Source: Tannerella sp. (lineage in GTDB: Bacteria; Bacteroidota; Bacteroidia; Bacteroidales; Tannerellaceae). From it: DNA of 17,064 nt. Both the position numbers and the translations under genes were made by a program. This document shows positions 1 through 6,649 of the stretch, one piece after another. A model generated the notes under the pieces. The model was not told the origin of the DNA. It was given only the letters and a program-made list of their open reading frames with translations, and searched no databases. Numbering within the stretch: the first letter of the stretch is position 1; each line of letters opens with the position of its first letter. The stretch is taken from assembly GCA_031268395.1 (NCBI GenBank), contig JAIRXI010000085.1:1-17064 (forward strand), read 5' to 3'.

Positions 1-7
1 CATGGTA

Positions 8-15
8 CAAATGTA
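8..15 (-). promoter_or_regulatory. possible -7 box (TACATTTG) facing out of the left edge
   Basis: Read on the minus strand this is TACATTTG, a match to the Bacteroidota -7 consensus TAnnTTTG. No TTG -33 element sits at the usual distance upstream. A gene driven by it would lie beyond the left edge of the window. A single 8-mer with six fixed bases occurs often by chance, so this is weak. Confidence 0.25.
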
Positions 16-30
16 GCACTTTTTCAGCTT

Positions 31-52
31 GCGTCACCCATTTCGGTGATGC
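31..52. repeat. short inverted repeat (hairpin)
   Basis: GCGTCACC (31-38) pairs with GGTGATGC (45-52) around a 6-base loop: eight pairs including one G-T. There is no T-run on either side, so it is not an obvious intrinsic terminator. It lies just upstream of the possible outward-facing promoter at 8-15 and could be a regulatory hairpin or chance. Confidence 0.3.
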
Positions 53-153
53 AAAATTCATAAATATCAGAATAGCAGCTAATTGCGAAATTTGACTTTT
101 GGAAGTGTCAAAGTCAGGAAATAGGGATTGACAAGGGGCTATGAACGTTCCTA

Positions 154-378
154 TTACCGGTTAAACTTCCGAATTATAAATTGACATTTCCCATTTCTGC
201 ATTTCGCACGGCGTTGGCCTGATCGGTCATTTTTCTGTACAGCATCCATATCGTGCATTGGGGTATTACATTTCATTTCTTCATTTTCACGTTCAACCCG
301 TTCATTATGAAGAAGGGTATAATAACGTCTTTCTTGAATGGGAAGATCCAATATATCCTGAATCACTGGTAAAACCAT
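154..378 (-). CDS. doubtful small ORF, 74 aa, unknown
   Basis: I do not recognise this. It is a 74-residue frame with an ATG start at 378 and a TAA stop. The first third (IQDILDLPIQERR) has the look of the N-terminal helix of small Bacteroidota addiction-module or phage-type proteins. The second half is basic, with two Cys (CRNGKC) and no family motif. No Shine-Dalgarno sequence or promoter motif was seen ahead of it. It lies in a stretch with no convincing gene on either side, so it may be a decayed remnant or a chance ORF. Base composition is AT-richer than in the housekeeping genes to the right. Confidence 0.25.
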   Translation of the reverse strand: MVLPVIQDILDLPIQERRYYTLLHNERVERENEEMKCNTPMHDMDAVQKNDRSGQRRAKCRNGKCQFIIRKFNR

Positions 379-655
379 GTGTCCATAGGGCGAAGCACTT
401 TATGACAGCCACACGGCAAACCTTCGTTTCGGACAGACAACCTCATTTCCACCGTAAGCATTCCGCGAACGCCGTATTTTCATATATTATTATAGTTCAG
501 CTAGTTATATGCAAAAACTCATGTTCTCACAGAATGAAAATCATCGTTATTATCTGTGCGCTTTGGGCACGGATATGCACAAGGGTTTTAATATCCTTTC
601 CCTTTTTTACCGCATATGGAGCGGAACTTTATGACTCTGTCATCATACCCATACG

Positions 656-713
656 CCCCGTCATCCCCCTTTTTCCCCCGGCATCGCCGGGGCGGGGTCT
701 CGCAATGACGGGG
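656..713. repeat. nested inverted repeat (REP/MITE-like)
   Basis: The outer arms are CCCCGTCAT (656-664) and ATGACGGGG (705-713), a perfect 9-bp inverted repeat. Nested inside is CCCCGGC (676-682), loop ATC, GCCGGGG (686-692), a perfect 7-bp stem. A further partial copy of the outer arm (CGATGACGG) follows at 725-733. The 58-bp nested-palindrome layout resembles repetitive extragenic palindromes or a miniature transposable element. Whether other copies exist in the genome cannot be seen here. Confidence 0.55.
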
Positions 714-1029
714 CACGACAGTCGCGATGACGGCGCACGGTGGACACCTGCCGGGGCGGTGTCCATCCGCTTGTCTTACCCTGCGCAAAATAAGGCCATT
801 CCGAACACATTCCGTCCCTGGCCGGGACGGGCCGTTTTTTACCGGCAGGGCATCTTCCGGACACGACGGGGAAGCGTCTAATGGACATGTTGGGATAAAA
901 CTGATGTTCCGACAGATTATGCGGCCTGTAATACTCCGCCGGGCATAAGCCGCTCCGGTAATACGATTCAATATGGGCGAAGCCTTCCGCTTCGCATAGA
1001 TGGCAACGGGGGAATGCGTCTCTTGACAT
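661..1029 (-). CDS. doubtful ORF, 122 aa, directly behind a promoter-like site
   Basis: I do not recognise this protein. The ATG at 1029 is only about 14 bases below a good promoter-like sequence (1043-1073), which would give a very short leader. The first 60 residues are rich in Cys, Tyr and His (CEAEGFAHIESYYRSGLCP). The second half is Arg/Pro/Gly-rich and runs through two hairpins, including the nested palindrome at 656-713, where it stops. That suggests the transcript is structured RNA or a repeated element rather than a real protein. Treat it as unproven. Confidence 0.22.
   Translation of the reverse strand: MSRDAFPRCHLCEAEGFAHIESYYRSGLCPAEYYRPHNLSEHQFYPNMSIRRFPVVSGRCPAGKKRPVPARDGMCSEWPYFAQGKTSGWTPPRQVSTVRRHRDCRAPSLRDPAPAMPGEKGG
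812..840 (+). terminator. hairpin followed by a T-run
   Basis: CCGTCCC (812-818) and GGGACGG (824-830) form a perfect 7-bp stem with a 5-base loop, followed after four bases by six T (835-840). This has the form of an intrinsic terminator on the plus strand, but no plus-strand gene clearly ends here. It may equally be part of the palindrome-rich element around it. Confidence 0.3.
977..995. repeat. 7-bp perfect hairpin
   Basis: GCGAAGC (977-983), loop CTTCC, GCTTCGC (989-995). The flanks TAT (972-974) and ATA (996-998) extend the stem past a two-base bulge. In minus-strand transcripts from 1043-1073 it would form near the 5' end. Confidence 0.4.
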
Positions 1030-1042
1030 GATTTTTCCCCTG

Positions 1043-1073
1043 CAAAGGTAGACGATGCATGGAGCGCGCGCAA
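1043..1073 (-). promoter_or_regulatory. candidate minus-strand promoter (TTG - 20 bp - TACCTTTG)
   Basis: On the minus strand TTG (1073-1071) is followed after 20 bases by TACCTTTG (1050-1043), which fits the Bacteroidota promoter (TTG at -33, TAnnTTTG at -7). It is the only site in the window where I find both elements at good spacing. It starts downstream of the lspA-operon lipoprotein gene and points into the palindrome-rich stretch 656-1029, where no sure gene lies. Confidence 0.5.
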
Positions 1074-1123
1074 GATATATTTGACCGAAGGCTTATCATG
1101 CAGCGTGTTGCCGCTGGCGACTG

Positions 1124-1942
1124 TCAGTCAACCGTCCCGCCGGGGACGGCGCGTAAGAGGGAATCCATTGCCTCAATGGCCGGCGACCCGTAACGGTATT
1201 TCATCAGGCTGAAATCATCCAGGTAAATATGGTGGAATGCCGTATCCGCCGTATTCAGCCAGATATATCCGTACACCCGGTCTACCCGTCTGGTGGGAAT
1301 GGTTTTCAGGTAAATCTCATGGCGTCCGTCCCGGCCGGCCGTACTTTTTACGGAAAGGGTGGTGTCGCCCTGATGCGCCCTGAGATGCGCTTCGACAGAT
1401 GCCTGCATGTCCGGCGCAAGGCCCCACGCCCGCCATCCCAGCACAAAGACGCTCCCGGACGAATAAGGCTCGTCCGGCCGGAAGTCGAAGATCACCCGGC
1501 GGGAAAGCGACCGTGGCGAAAATGCATAATATTTCCGGAAAACCCACAGATCCAGCGAATCGGCATTCGATGCCGGAGCAATGTCGGGCTTGACATCTCC
1601 AATGGCTTCCATCCGTGCCCTGACGTCTGCCAGCGCCAGATTGTATATCCTCATATACCGCTCCAGATGTTTTCCGTACCAGATCATGGAACTGTCATAC
1701 TCGGCTTCCGTCAGCCGGTGTTTTCCGAACACAGACCGGTAGAGCGCCCGCCGTCCGGCGGCTGTCGGATAGGCCGCCGGTTCCGTGTATATCATTGCCT
1801 CGGCCAGTTGCACGTCGACCATCACTTCCTTCATTTTTTTTTCGGGAATGATGCCGTCAGGCGTCCGGCTGCAGCCGGAGAGAAGGATGGCGGCGAAGCA
1901 TACAGCCCTTTTCCAGCGCGTATCGGGACAGGTCTTCGACAT
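1124..1942 (-). CDS. DUF4296 family lipoprotein
   Basis: The product is a 272-residue predicted outer-envelope lipoprotein. After the start (MSKTCPDTRWKR) comes a short hydrophobic segment and a lipobox LLSGC with the modified Cys at 24. The following region (PEKKMKEVMVDVQLAEA, then LTEAEYDSSMIWYGKH and RMRIYN-like helices, residues about 35-115) matches the helical DUF4296 domain of Bacteroidales lipoproteins; the function of that family is not known to me. The C-terminal 150 residues are beta-rich, with many aromatics, and I cannot assign them. The frame is open 49 codons further upstream, but that part overlaps lspA and lacks a signal sequence, so the start at 1942 is chosen, 8 bp after the lspA stop. 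It is the last gene of the ileS operon and a likely substrate of the adjacent LspA. Confidence 0.85.
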   Translation of the reverse strand: MSKTCPDTRWKRAVCFAAILLSGCSRTPDGIIPEKKMKEVMVDVQLAEAMIYTEPAAYPTAAGRRALYRSVFGKHRLTEAEYDSSMIWYGKHLERYMRIYNLALADVRARMEAIGDVKPDIAPASNADSLDLWVFRKYYAFSPRSLSRRVIFDFRPDEPYSSGSVFVLGWRAWGLAPDMQASVEAHLRAHQGDTTLSVKSTAGRDGRHEIYLKTIPTRRVDRVYGYIWLNTADTAFHHIYLDDFSLMKYRYGSPAIEAMDSLLRAVPGGTVD

Positions 1943-1950
1943 GAAACGGC

Positions 1951-2565
1951 CTATTTCGAGAAACTGTCGGAAAGCTGTCGGCGGTAAAACAGCAGCAGGA
2001 TGGCCACACCGACGCAGATAGCCGAATCGGCGAGGTTGAAGATCGGACGGAAGAAGATAAATTCCTCGCCGCTCCATAGCGGGAACCATTCCGGATAGTG
2101 CGTCCGTATCAGAGGGAAATAGAGCATGTCCACCACTTTCCCGTGTAAAAGGGTGGCATAGCCGCCGCCTTCAGGCAGGAAGGTGGCAAGCTGGCCATAA
2201 CTGTGGTCGAAAATCACGCCGTAGAACAAACTGTCGATGATGTTCCCCACCGCCCCGGCAAAAATCAGGGCGATACAGGCGATGTATCCGAACGAAACGT
2301 TACGGCGTATCAGCCGGAAGATATAGTATCCGATGGCCGTCACGGCTACAATCCGGAAGACGGACAGTATCCACTTGTCCAGGAGTTCCATGCCGAACGC
2401 CATGCCGGGATTTTCCGTGAAGTATAGCTGAAACCATGAAAAGAGGTGGATGCTTTCATGCAACTGCATGTGTGTTTTTACCCAGATCTTCAGCGTCTGA
2501 TCAAGGATGAGGAGCAGGACGGCGATCGCCGCCGCTCCCCACGCTTTCCTGTGTTTTGACTGCAT
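1951..2565 (-). CDS. lspA: lipoprotein signal peptidase (signal peptidase II)
   Basis: This inner-membrane aspartic protease cuts the signal peptide from prolipoproteins after diacylglyceryl transfer. The 204-residue protein has four hydrophobic segments (about 10-27, 66-86, 94-113, 177-194). Family motifs are visible in order: DQTLKIWV (22-29), ENPGMAFG (51-58), GAVGNIID (104-111), VVD (D146) and FNLADS (D180). By comparison with studied LspA enzymes, D146 and D180 should be the catalytic pair. The loop between GNIID and VVD (about residues 115-143) is longer than in Escherichia coli LspA, which I believe is usual in Bacteroidota. It lies 33 bp after the dksA-like gene and 8 bp before the DUF4296 lipoprotein gene, in one operon. 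I see no separate promoter. Confidence 0.96.
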   Translation of the reverse strand: MQSKHRKAWGAAAIAVLLLILDQTLKIWVKTHMQLHESIHLFSWFQLYFTENPGMAFGMELLDKWILSVFRIVAVTAIGYYIFRLIRRNVSFGYIACIALIFAGAVGNIIDSLFYGVIFDHSYGQLATFLPEGGGYATLLHGKVVDMLYFPLIRTHYPEWFPLWSGEEFIFFRPIFNLADSAICVGVAILLLFYRRQLSDSFSK

Positions 2566-2598
2566 AACGTTACTGCTTTCTGTTTCTGACCGGACCTG

Positions 2599-2979
2599 TT
2601 ATTTCGCCTTGCCCTGTTTCGCCTCAATGCTCAGCGTTGCATGGGGCACCGCACGCAGACGCTCCCTGGAAATCAGTTTTCCCGTCTCACGGCAGATGAC
2701 GTAGGTCTTGTTTTCGATCCGGATCAGCGCAGCCTGCAGGCTCTGAATGAATTTCATCTGACGCTGTGCCAGGCGGCCGGCCTCTTCTTTCGACAGGGTG
2801 GCTGCGCCTTCTTCCAATACTTTGAACGTGGGCGACGTGTCGGAAACATCGTTCCCGTCCGAATTGGTCAGTCCGCCCCTCAACAAATCATAATCCTTCT
2901 TTGCCTTGTCCAGCTTTTCCAGGATGATTTCCCGAAACTCTTCCAGTTCCGCATCCGAATATCTCGTTTTCTCTGCCAT
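2599..2979 (-). CDS. DksA/TraR family regulator with degenerate zinc finger
   Basis: The 126-residue protein belongs to the DksA/TraR C4-type family, which binds the RNA polymerase secondary channel and changes promoter response, in some members together with ppGpp. Residues 8-35 and about 60-90 form the two coiled-coil helices. The tip between them is acidic (D41, D44, D47). The C-terminal part (YVICRETGKLISRERLRAVP, 93-112) is the zinc-finger region, but only one Cys (C96) remains of the usual four, with T99 where the second would be. Bacteroidota homologues are often degenerate in this way, so it is probably functional without zinc. It is co-oriented with ileS (61 bp upstream) and lspA (33 bp downstream). 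It could be called dksA or traR, but true equivalence to E. coli DksA is not shown. Confidence 0.9.
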   Translation of the reverse strand: MAEKTRYSDAELEEFREIILEKLDKAKKDYDLLRGGLTNSDGNDVSDTSPTFKVLEEGAATLSKEEAGRLAQRQMKFIQSLQAALIRIENKTYVICRETGKLISRERLRAVPHATLSIEAKQGKAK

Positions 2980-3017
2980 AATTCAACTTTATTATATAAT
3001 TACACTTTCTGTTTCCC

Positions 3018-3038
3018 GTCCCGAACAAATCCCGGGAC
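3018..3038. other. hairpin just after the ileS stop
   Basis: GTCCCG (3018-3023) pairs with CGGGAC (3033-3038) around a 9-base loop, two bases beyond the ileS stop codon. No U-tract follows in the minus-strand RNA. It is therefore more likely an RNA-processing or stability element within the ileS-dksA intergenic region than a terminator. Confidence 0.3.
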
Positions 3039-3040
3039 TT

Positions 3041-6000
3041 TTATCCTGCTTTCTCTATTTTTACATACGCACTGAACTCGTCCATGTCGAACGCCGTTCC
3101 GTCCGGCAACTCGTCGCCGGTCACCTCGACAGACACCGCCAGCACCTGGCCGGCAATATATTCCCGGTGCGATTCCAGCGCCGCATTCATCGCATCCGCC
3201 CCGCTGGACGGACGGATAAAGACACGGATTTTGTCCGTAATCTCGAAACCACTGCTCTTGCGCAGGTGCTGGATGCGGTTCACCAGTTCGCGCGCCAGCC
3301 CTTCCCGGCTCAGTTCGCCGGTCACCGTAATATCCAGCGCAATCGTCAGCGTGCCGTCATTGGCCACCAGCCAGCCGGGGATGTCTTCGGAAATGATTTC
3401 CACATCCTCCAGCCTGACAACCGCTTGCTGCCCGTCGACAAGGAACGAAAATTCGCCGTTCTTCTCGAACGTCGCGATTTCCTGCCGGCTCATGGACCGG
3501 ATCGCTTCAGCCAGCGGTTTCATGATTTTTCCATATCGGGGGCCCAGCTTCTTGAAGTCGGGTTTAATTTTTTTCACCAGCACATCGCCCGTGTCCTCCA
3601 CAAACTGCAGGGACTTTACGTTAACTTCATTCAATATCAACTTCTTCACAGCCTCAATATCCTCTTTCCGGTGCGCGTCCGTGGCGGGAATCATGACGGT
3701 TTGCAGCGGCTGCCGCACCTTGATACCGACTTTCCGGCGAAGCGCCAGCGCCATGGACGAGATGGTCTGCGCCAGCTGCATCCGCTCCTCCAGCAGGGAA
3801 TCGACCGCCTCCGCCCGACAGGTCGGAAAGCTCGCCAAATGTACAGATTCCGCCGACTCGCGTCCCGACGTCCGCGTCAAGTCCCGGTAGAGCCGGTCGG
3901 CATAGAACGGCGCAATCGGCGCCATCAGTTTGCTGACGGTTTCCAGACAGGCATACAGCGTCTGGTAGGCGGAAAATTTGTCCGCCGTCAGGCCCCCACC
4001 CCAAAAGCGACGGCGGTTCAGTCGAACATACCAGTTGCTCAGGTGATCGTTGACGAAATCGGAAATGGCACGTCCGGCGCGGGTCGGTTCGTAGGTTTCG
4101 TAATATTCACCCACCTCTCTTGTCAGCGAGTGAAGCAGAGACAGAATCCAGCGGTCTATCTCCGGGCGGTCTTCCGGCGCGACCTCCGCCTCCCGGCCGG
4201 TAAATCCGTCCACGTTGGCATAGAGCGCGAAGAAAGAATACGTATTGTATAATGTGCCGAAAAACTTGCGGCGCACTTCTTCGATGCCTTCGACATCAAA
4301 CTTGATATTGTCCCACGGCGACGCGTTGGTAATCATGTACCAGCGAAGGGCGTCCGAGCCGTACCGTTGGATGGTCGCAAACGGGTCGACGGCGTTGCCC
4401 AGGCGTTTGGACATCTTGTTGCCGTTCCTGTCCAGCACCAGCCCGTTGGATACGACCGTCCGGAACGAAACGCTGTCGAAAACCATGGAGGCAATGGCAT
4501 GAAGGGTAAAAAACCAGCCGCGCGTCTGGTCGACGCCTTCCGCGATGAAGTCGGCCGGGAAATCCGTGCCCAGGCTCTTTTCGCTGAAGGGATAATGTAT
4601 TTGCGCATAAGGCATGGAACCCGAATCAAACCAGACGTCGATCAGATCCGTTTCGCGTTTCATGGGGCGACCGGTAGCGGAAACGAGCACAATTTCGTCT
4701 ACCATGGGGCGATGCAAGTCAATTTTCTGATAATTTCCGGCGGAATAGTCGCCCGGTCGGAAGCCTTTCTCCCTGTAGGAATTGCTTCCCATGATTCCGG
4801 CAGCTACCGCCTTTTCGATTTCACCGTAAAGTTCTTCCACGGAACCGATGCACACTTCCTCCGTCCCGTCTTCCGTCCGCCAGACGGGCAGCGGCGTCCC
4901 CCAGTAGCGACTGCGGCTCAAGTTCCAGTCCTGCAGGTTTTCCAGCCATTTGCCGAAACGTCCGGAGCCGGTGCTCTGCGGTTTCCACTGGATGGTATCG
5001 TTCAATGCTATCATCCGTTCGCGGCAGGCCGTTGTCCGGATAAACCAGCTGTCCAGCGGGTAATACAATACCGGCTTGTCCGTCCGCCAGCAGTGTGGAT
5101 AGCTGTGCGTGTACTTTTCTGTTTTGAAGGCCAGCCCCTGCCGTTTCAGCATGATGCAGAGATCTGCGTCCAGCGTGACGTCCCGTTCCGTCAGACTCGG
5201 GTCATATTCATTTTTGACGTAACGGCCGGCATACGGTTGATACAGTTCCACATTCACGTTCGTGGCCACGAATGCCTCATCCAACTCTTCCAGCCGGAAA
5301 TAGCGTCCCTGCAAGTCGACCGCCGGACGGGAATTGCCCTGCCTGTCGCGCAGCAGCATCGGCGGCACGCCAAAACTTTTGGCCACGCGAGCATCGTCGG
5401 CGCCAAACGTCGGCGCCATGTGCACAATGCCCGTACCGTCGTCCGTCGTCACAAAATCGCCGGATATCACGCGGAAAGCTCCTTTGCCGGGATTATACCA
5501 CGGGATCAGTTGCCCGTATTCCATCCCCACCAGATCGGCGCCTTCATATTCCGCACCGGCAAGCTGCCAGGGAACCAGCCTGTCGCCCGTGCGGCAGTCT
5601 TCCGGCGTCAGGCCTTCGGCTTTTGCGCTGAAGTGAGCGCCGACCAGATCCTTTGCCAGGACAACCGTCACGGGTTCGCCGGTACAGGGATTATACGTCC
5701 TCACGGCGACGTAGCGGATTTTCGGTCCGACGCAGAGCGCCGTGTTGGACGACAGCGTCCAGGGTGTCGTCGTCCACGCGATAAAACAGGGCGTGCCCCA
5801 GCCGGTCATTCCCGGCAGCGGGTTTTTAATTTTGAACATGGCTACGACCGACGTATCCTTTACGTCGCGGTAACAGCCCGGCTGGTTCAGTTCGTGCGTG
5901 CTCAATCCCGTCCCGGCCGCCGGTGAATAGGGCTGTATCGTATATCCCTTGTAGAGTAATCCTTTTTCGTACAGTTTTTTCAGCAGATACCAGAGGGTTT

Positions 6001-6475
6001 CGATGTAGCGGCTTTCGCAGGTGACGTAAGGGTGCTCCATGTCGACCCAGTAACCCATTTGCTGCGTCAGTTCCTCCCATTCGCGGGTATATTTCATCAC
6101 GTCTTTCCGGCAGGCGGCGTTGTAGTCGGCCACCGAAACCGTCTTTCCAATATCTTCCTTTGTAATGCCAAGGGCTTTTTCCACGCCCAGTTCCACGGGC
6201 AGGCCATGTGTATCCCAGCCAGCCTTGCGCCTGACCTGAAAGCCCTTCATGGTCTTGTAGCGGCAGAATATGTCCTTGATGGTACGCGCAATCACATGAT
6301 GAATCCCCGGCATACCGTTGGCCGACGGAGGGCCTTCGTAAAATACGAACGAAGGACAGCCTTCACGGATGGCTACACTTTTCCGGAAGATATCGCCTTC
6401 CTGCCATTCTTTCAACACGTCCCTGTTTATTTCCGACAGGTCAAATGTGCCATATTCAGTAAATTGATGACTCAT
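3041..6475 (-). CDS. ileS: isoleucyl-tRNA synthetase
   Basis: This cytoplasmic class I aminoacyl-tRNA synthetase charges tRNA-Ile. The start at 6475 (MSHQFTEYG) is chosen because homologues begin this way; the frame is open nine codons further. The product is 1,144 residues. The HIGH-type motif reads GIHH (57-60) after PPSANGMP. The WNLSRSRYWGTPLPVW block marks the catalytic core, the KMSKR loop is at 687-691, and the editing (CP1) domain lies between about 190 and 440, with the WTTTPWTL sequence typical of its threonine-rich site. The anticodon-binding domain starts around 760 and a long C-terminal region follows. The length and the SRSRYWGTP block resemble the eukaryote-like IleRS2 type rather than the roughly 940-residue zinc-containing bacterial type. 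It is the first gene of the ileS-dksA-lspA-DUF4296 operon. Confidence 0.98.
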   Translation of the reverse strand: MSHQFTEYGTFDLSEINRDVLKEWQEGDIFRKSVAIREGCPSFVFYEGPPSANGMPGIHHVIARTIKDIFCRYKTMKGFQVRRKAGWDTHGLPVELGVEKALGITKEDIGKTVSVADYNAACRKDVMKYTREWEELTQQMGYWVDMEHPYVTCESRYIETLWYLLKKLYEKGLLYKGYTIQPYSPAAGTGLSTHELNQPGCYRDVKDTSVVAMFKIKNPLPGMTGWGTPCFIAWTTTPWTLSSNTALCVGPKIRYVAVRTYNPCTGEPVTVVLAKDLVGAHFSAKAEGLTPEDCRTGDRLVPWQLAGAEYEGADLVGMEYGQLIPWYNPGKGAFRVISGDFVTTDDGTGIVHMAPTFGADDARVAKSFGVPPMLLRDRQGNSRPAVDLQGRYFRLEELDEAFVATNVNVELYQPYAGRYVKNEYDPSLTERDVTLDADLCIMLKRQGLAFKTEKYTHSYPHCWRTDKPVLYYPLDSWFIRTTACRERMIALNDTIQWKPQSTGSGRFGKWLENLQDWNLSRSRYWGTPLPVWRTEDGTEEVCIGSVEELYGEIEKAVAAGIMGSNSYREKGFRPGDYSAGNYQKIDLHRPMVDEIVLVSATGRPMKRETDLIDVWFDSGSMPYAQIHYPFSEKSLGTDFPADFIAEGVDQTRGWFFTLHAIASMVFDSVSFRTVVSNGLVLDRNGNKMSKRLGNAVDPFATIQRYGSDALRWYMITNASPWDNIKFDVEGIEEVRRKFFGTLYNTYSFFALYANVDGFTGREAEVAPEDRPEIDRWILSLLHSLTREVGEYYETYEPTRAGRAISDFVNDHLSNWYVRLNRRRFWGGGLTADKFSAYQTLYACLETVSKLMAPIAPFYADRLYRDLTRTSGRESAESVHLASFPTCRAEAVDSLLEERMQLAQTISSMALALRRKVGIKVRQPLQTVMIPATDAHRKEDIEAVKKLILNEVNVKSLQFVEDTGDVLVKKIKPDFKKLGPRYGKIMKPLAEAIRSMSRQEIATFEKNGEFSFLVDGQQAVVRLEDVEIISEDIPGWLVANDGTLTIALDITVTGELSREGLARELVNRIQHLRKSSGFEITDKIRVFIRPSSGADAMNAALESHREYIAGQVLAVSVEVTGDELPDGTAFDMDEFSAYVKIEKAG

Positions 6476-6525
6476 AACACTTCTAATCCCCGGCAAAAAC
6501 AATTGCCTCCATTTAAAAATCGCCG

Positions 6526-6533
6526 CAAAGATA
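6526..6533 (-). promoter_or_regulatory. -7 box of the ileS operon
   Basis: On the minus strand this reads TATCTTTG (TAnnTTTG), about 50 bases above the ileS start at 6475. The -33 region at the expected spacing has no clean TTG. Position, and the lack of other such motifs within the operon, support one promoter for ileS through the DUF4296 gene. Confidence 0.5.
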
Positions 6534-6587
6534 ATGGTTTTCGTTAAAACAGAAAAGTATATTTGCGTGGCGAACTCTTTTTTGAAA

Positions 6588-6618
6588 GGTCGCAGTATAT
6601 TTTTAACGCTTCGCGACC
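6588..6618 (-). terminator. weak hairpin between the Sel1-repeat gene and ileS
   Basis: On the minus strand GGTCGC (6618-6613) pairs with GCGACC (6593-6588) across a 19-base loop, followed by TTTC. It lies 32-62 bases after the stop of the Sel1-repeat gene and above the ileS promoter. It could end the upstream transcript, but the loop is long and the T-run poor. Confidence 0.3.
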
Positions 6619-6649
6619 GGACAAACGGACGATCACATGCAACGTTTTT

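Larger units (their letters stand above)
379..1042. other. intergenic stretch without a convincing gene, rich in inverted repeats
   Basis: All frames here are short, Arg/Pro/Gly-rich or overlap one another without family motifs. A plus-strand frame around 535-881 begins with a hydrophobic run (MKIIVIICALW) but degenerates into GC-rich low-complexity residues. What is clearly present are inverted repeats (656-713, 812-830, 977-995). The stretch may be the remains of a palindromic interspersed element or a structured non-coding RNA locus. Confidence 0.5.

Noticed and set aside
4367..5926. Long plus-strand frame (519 codons) within ileS, and similar ones nearby
   Set aside because: ileS is unmistakable on the minus strand through the whole interval; the frame is Arg/His/Pro-rich without motifs.
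6558..6565. Perfect plus-strand TATATTTG -7 motif below the Sel1-repeat gene
   Set aside because: It would only drive an antisense RNA into that gene, has no TTG at -33, and such 8-mers occur by chance several times in a window of this size.
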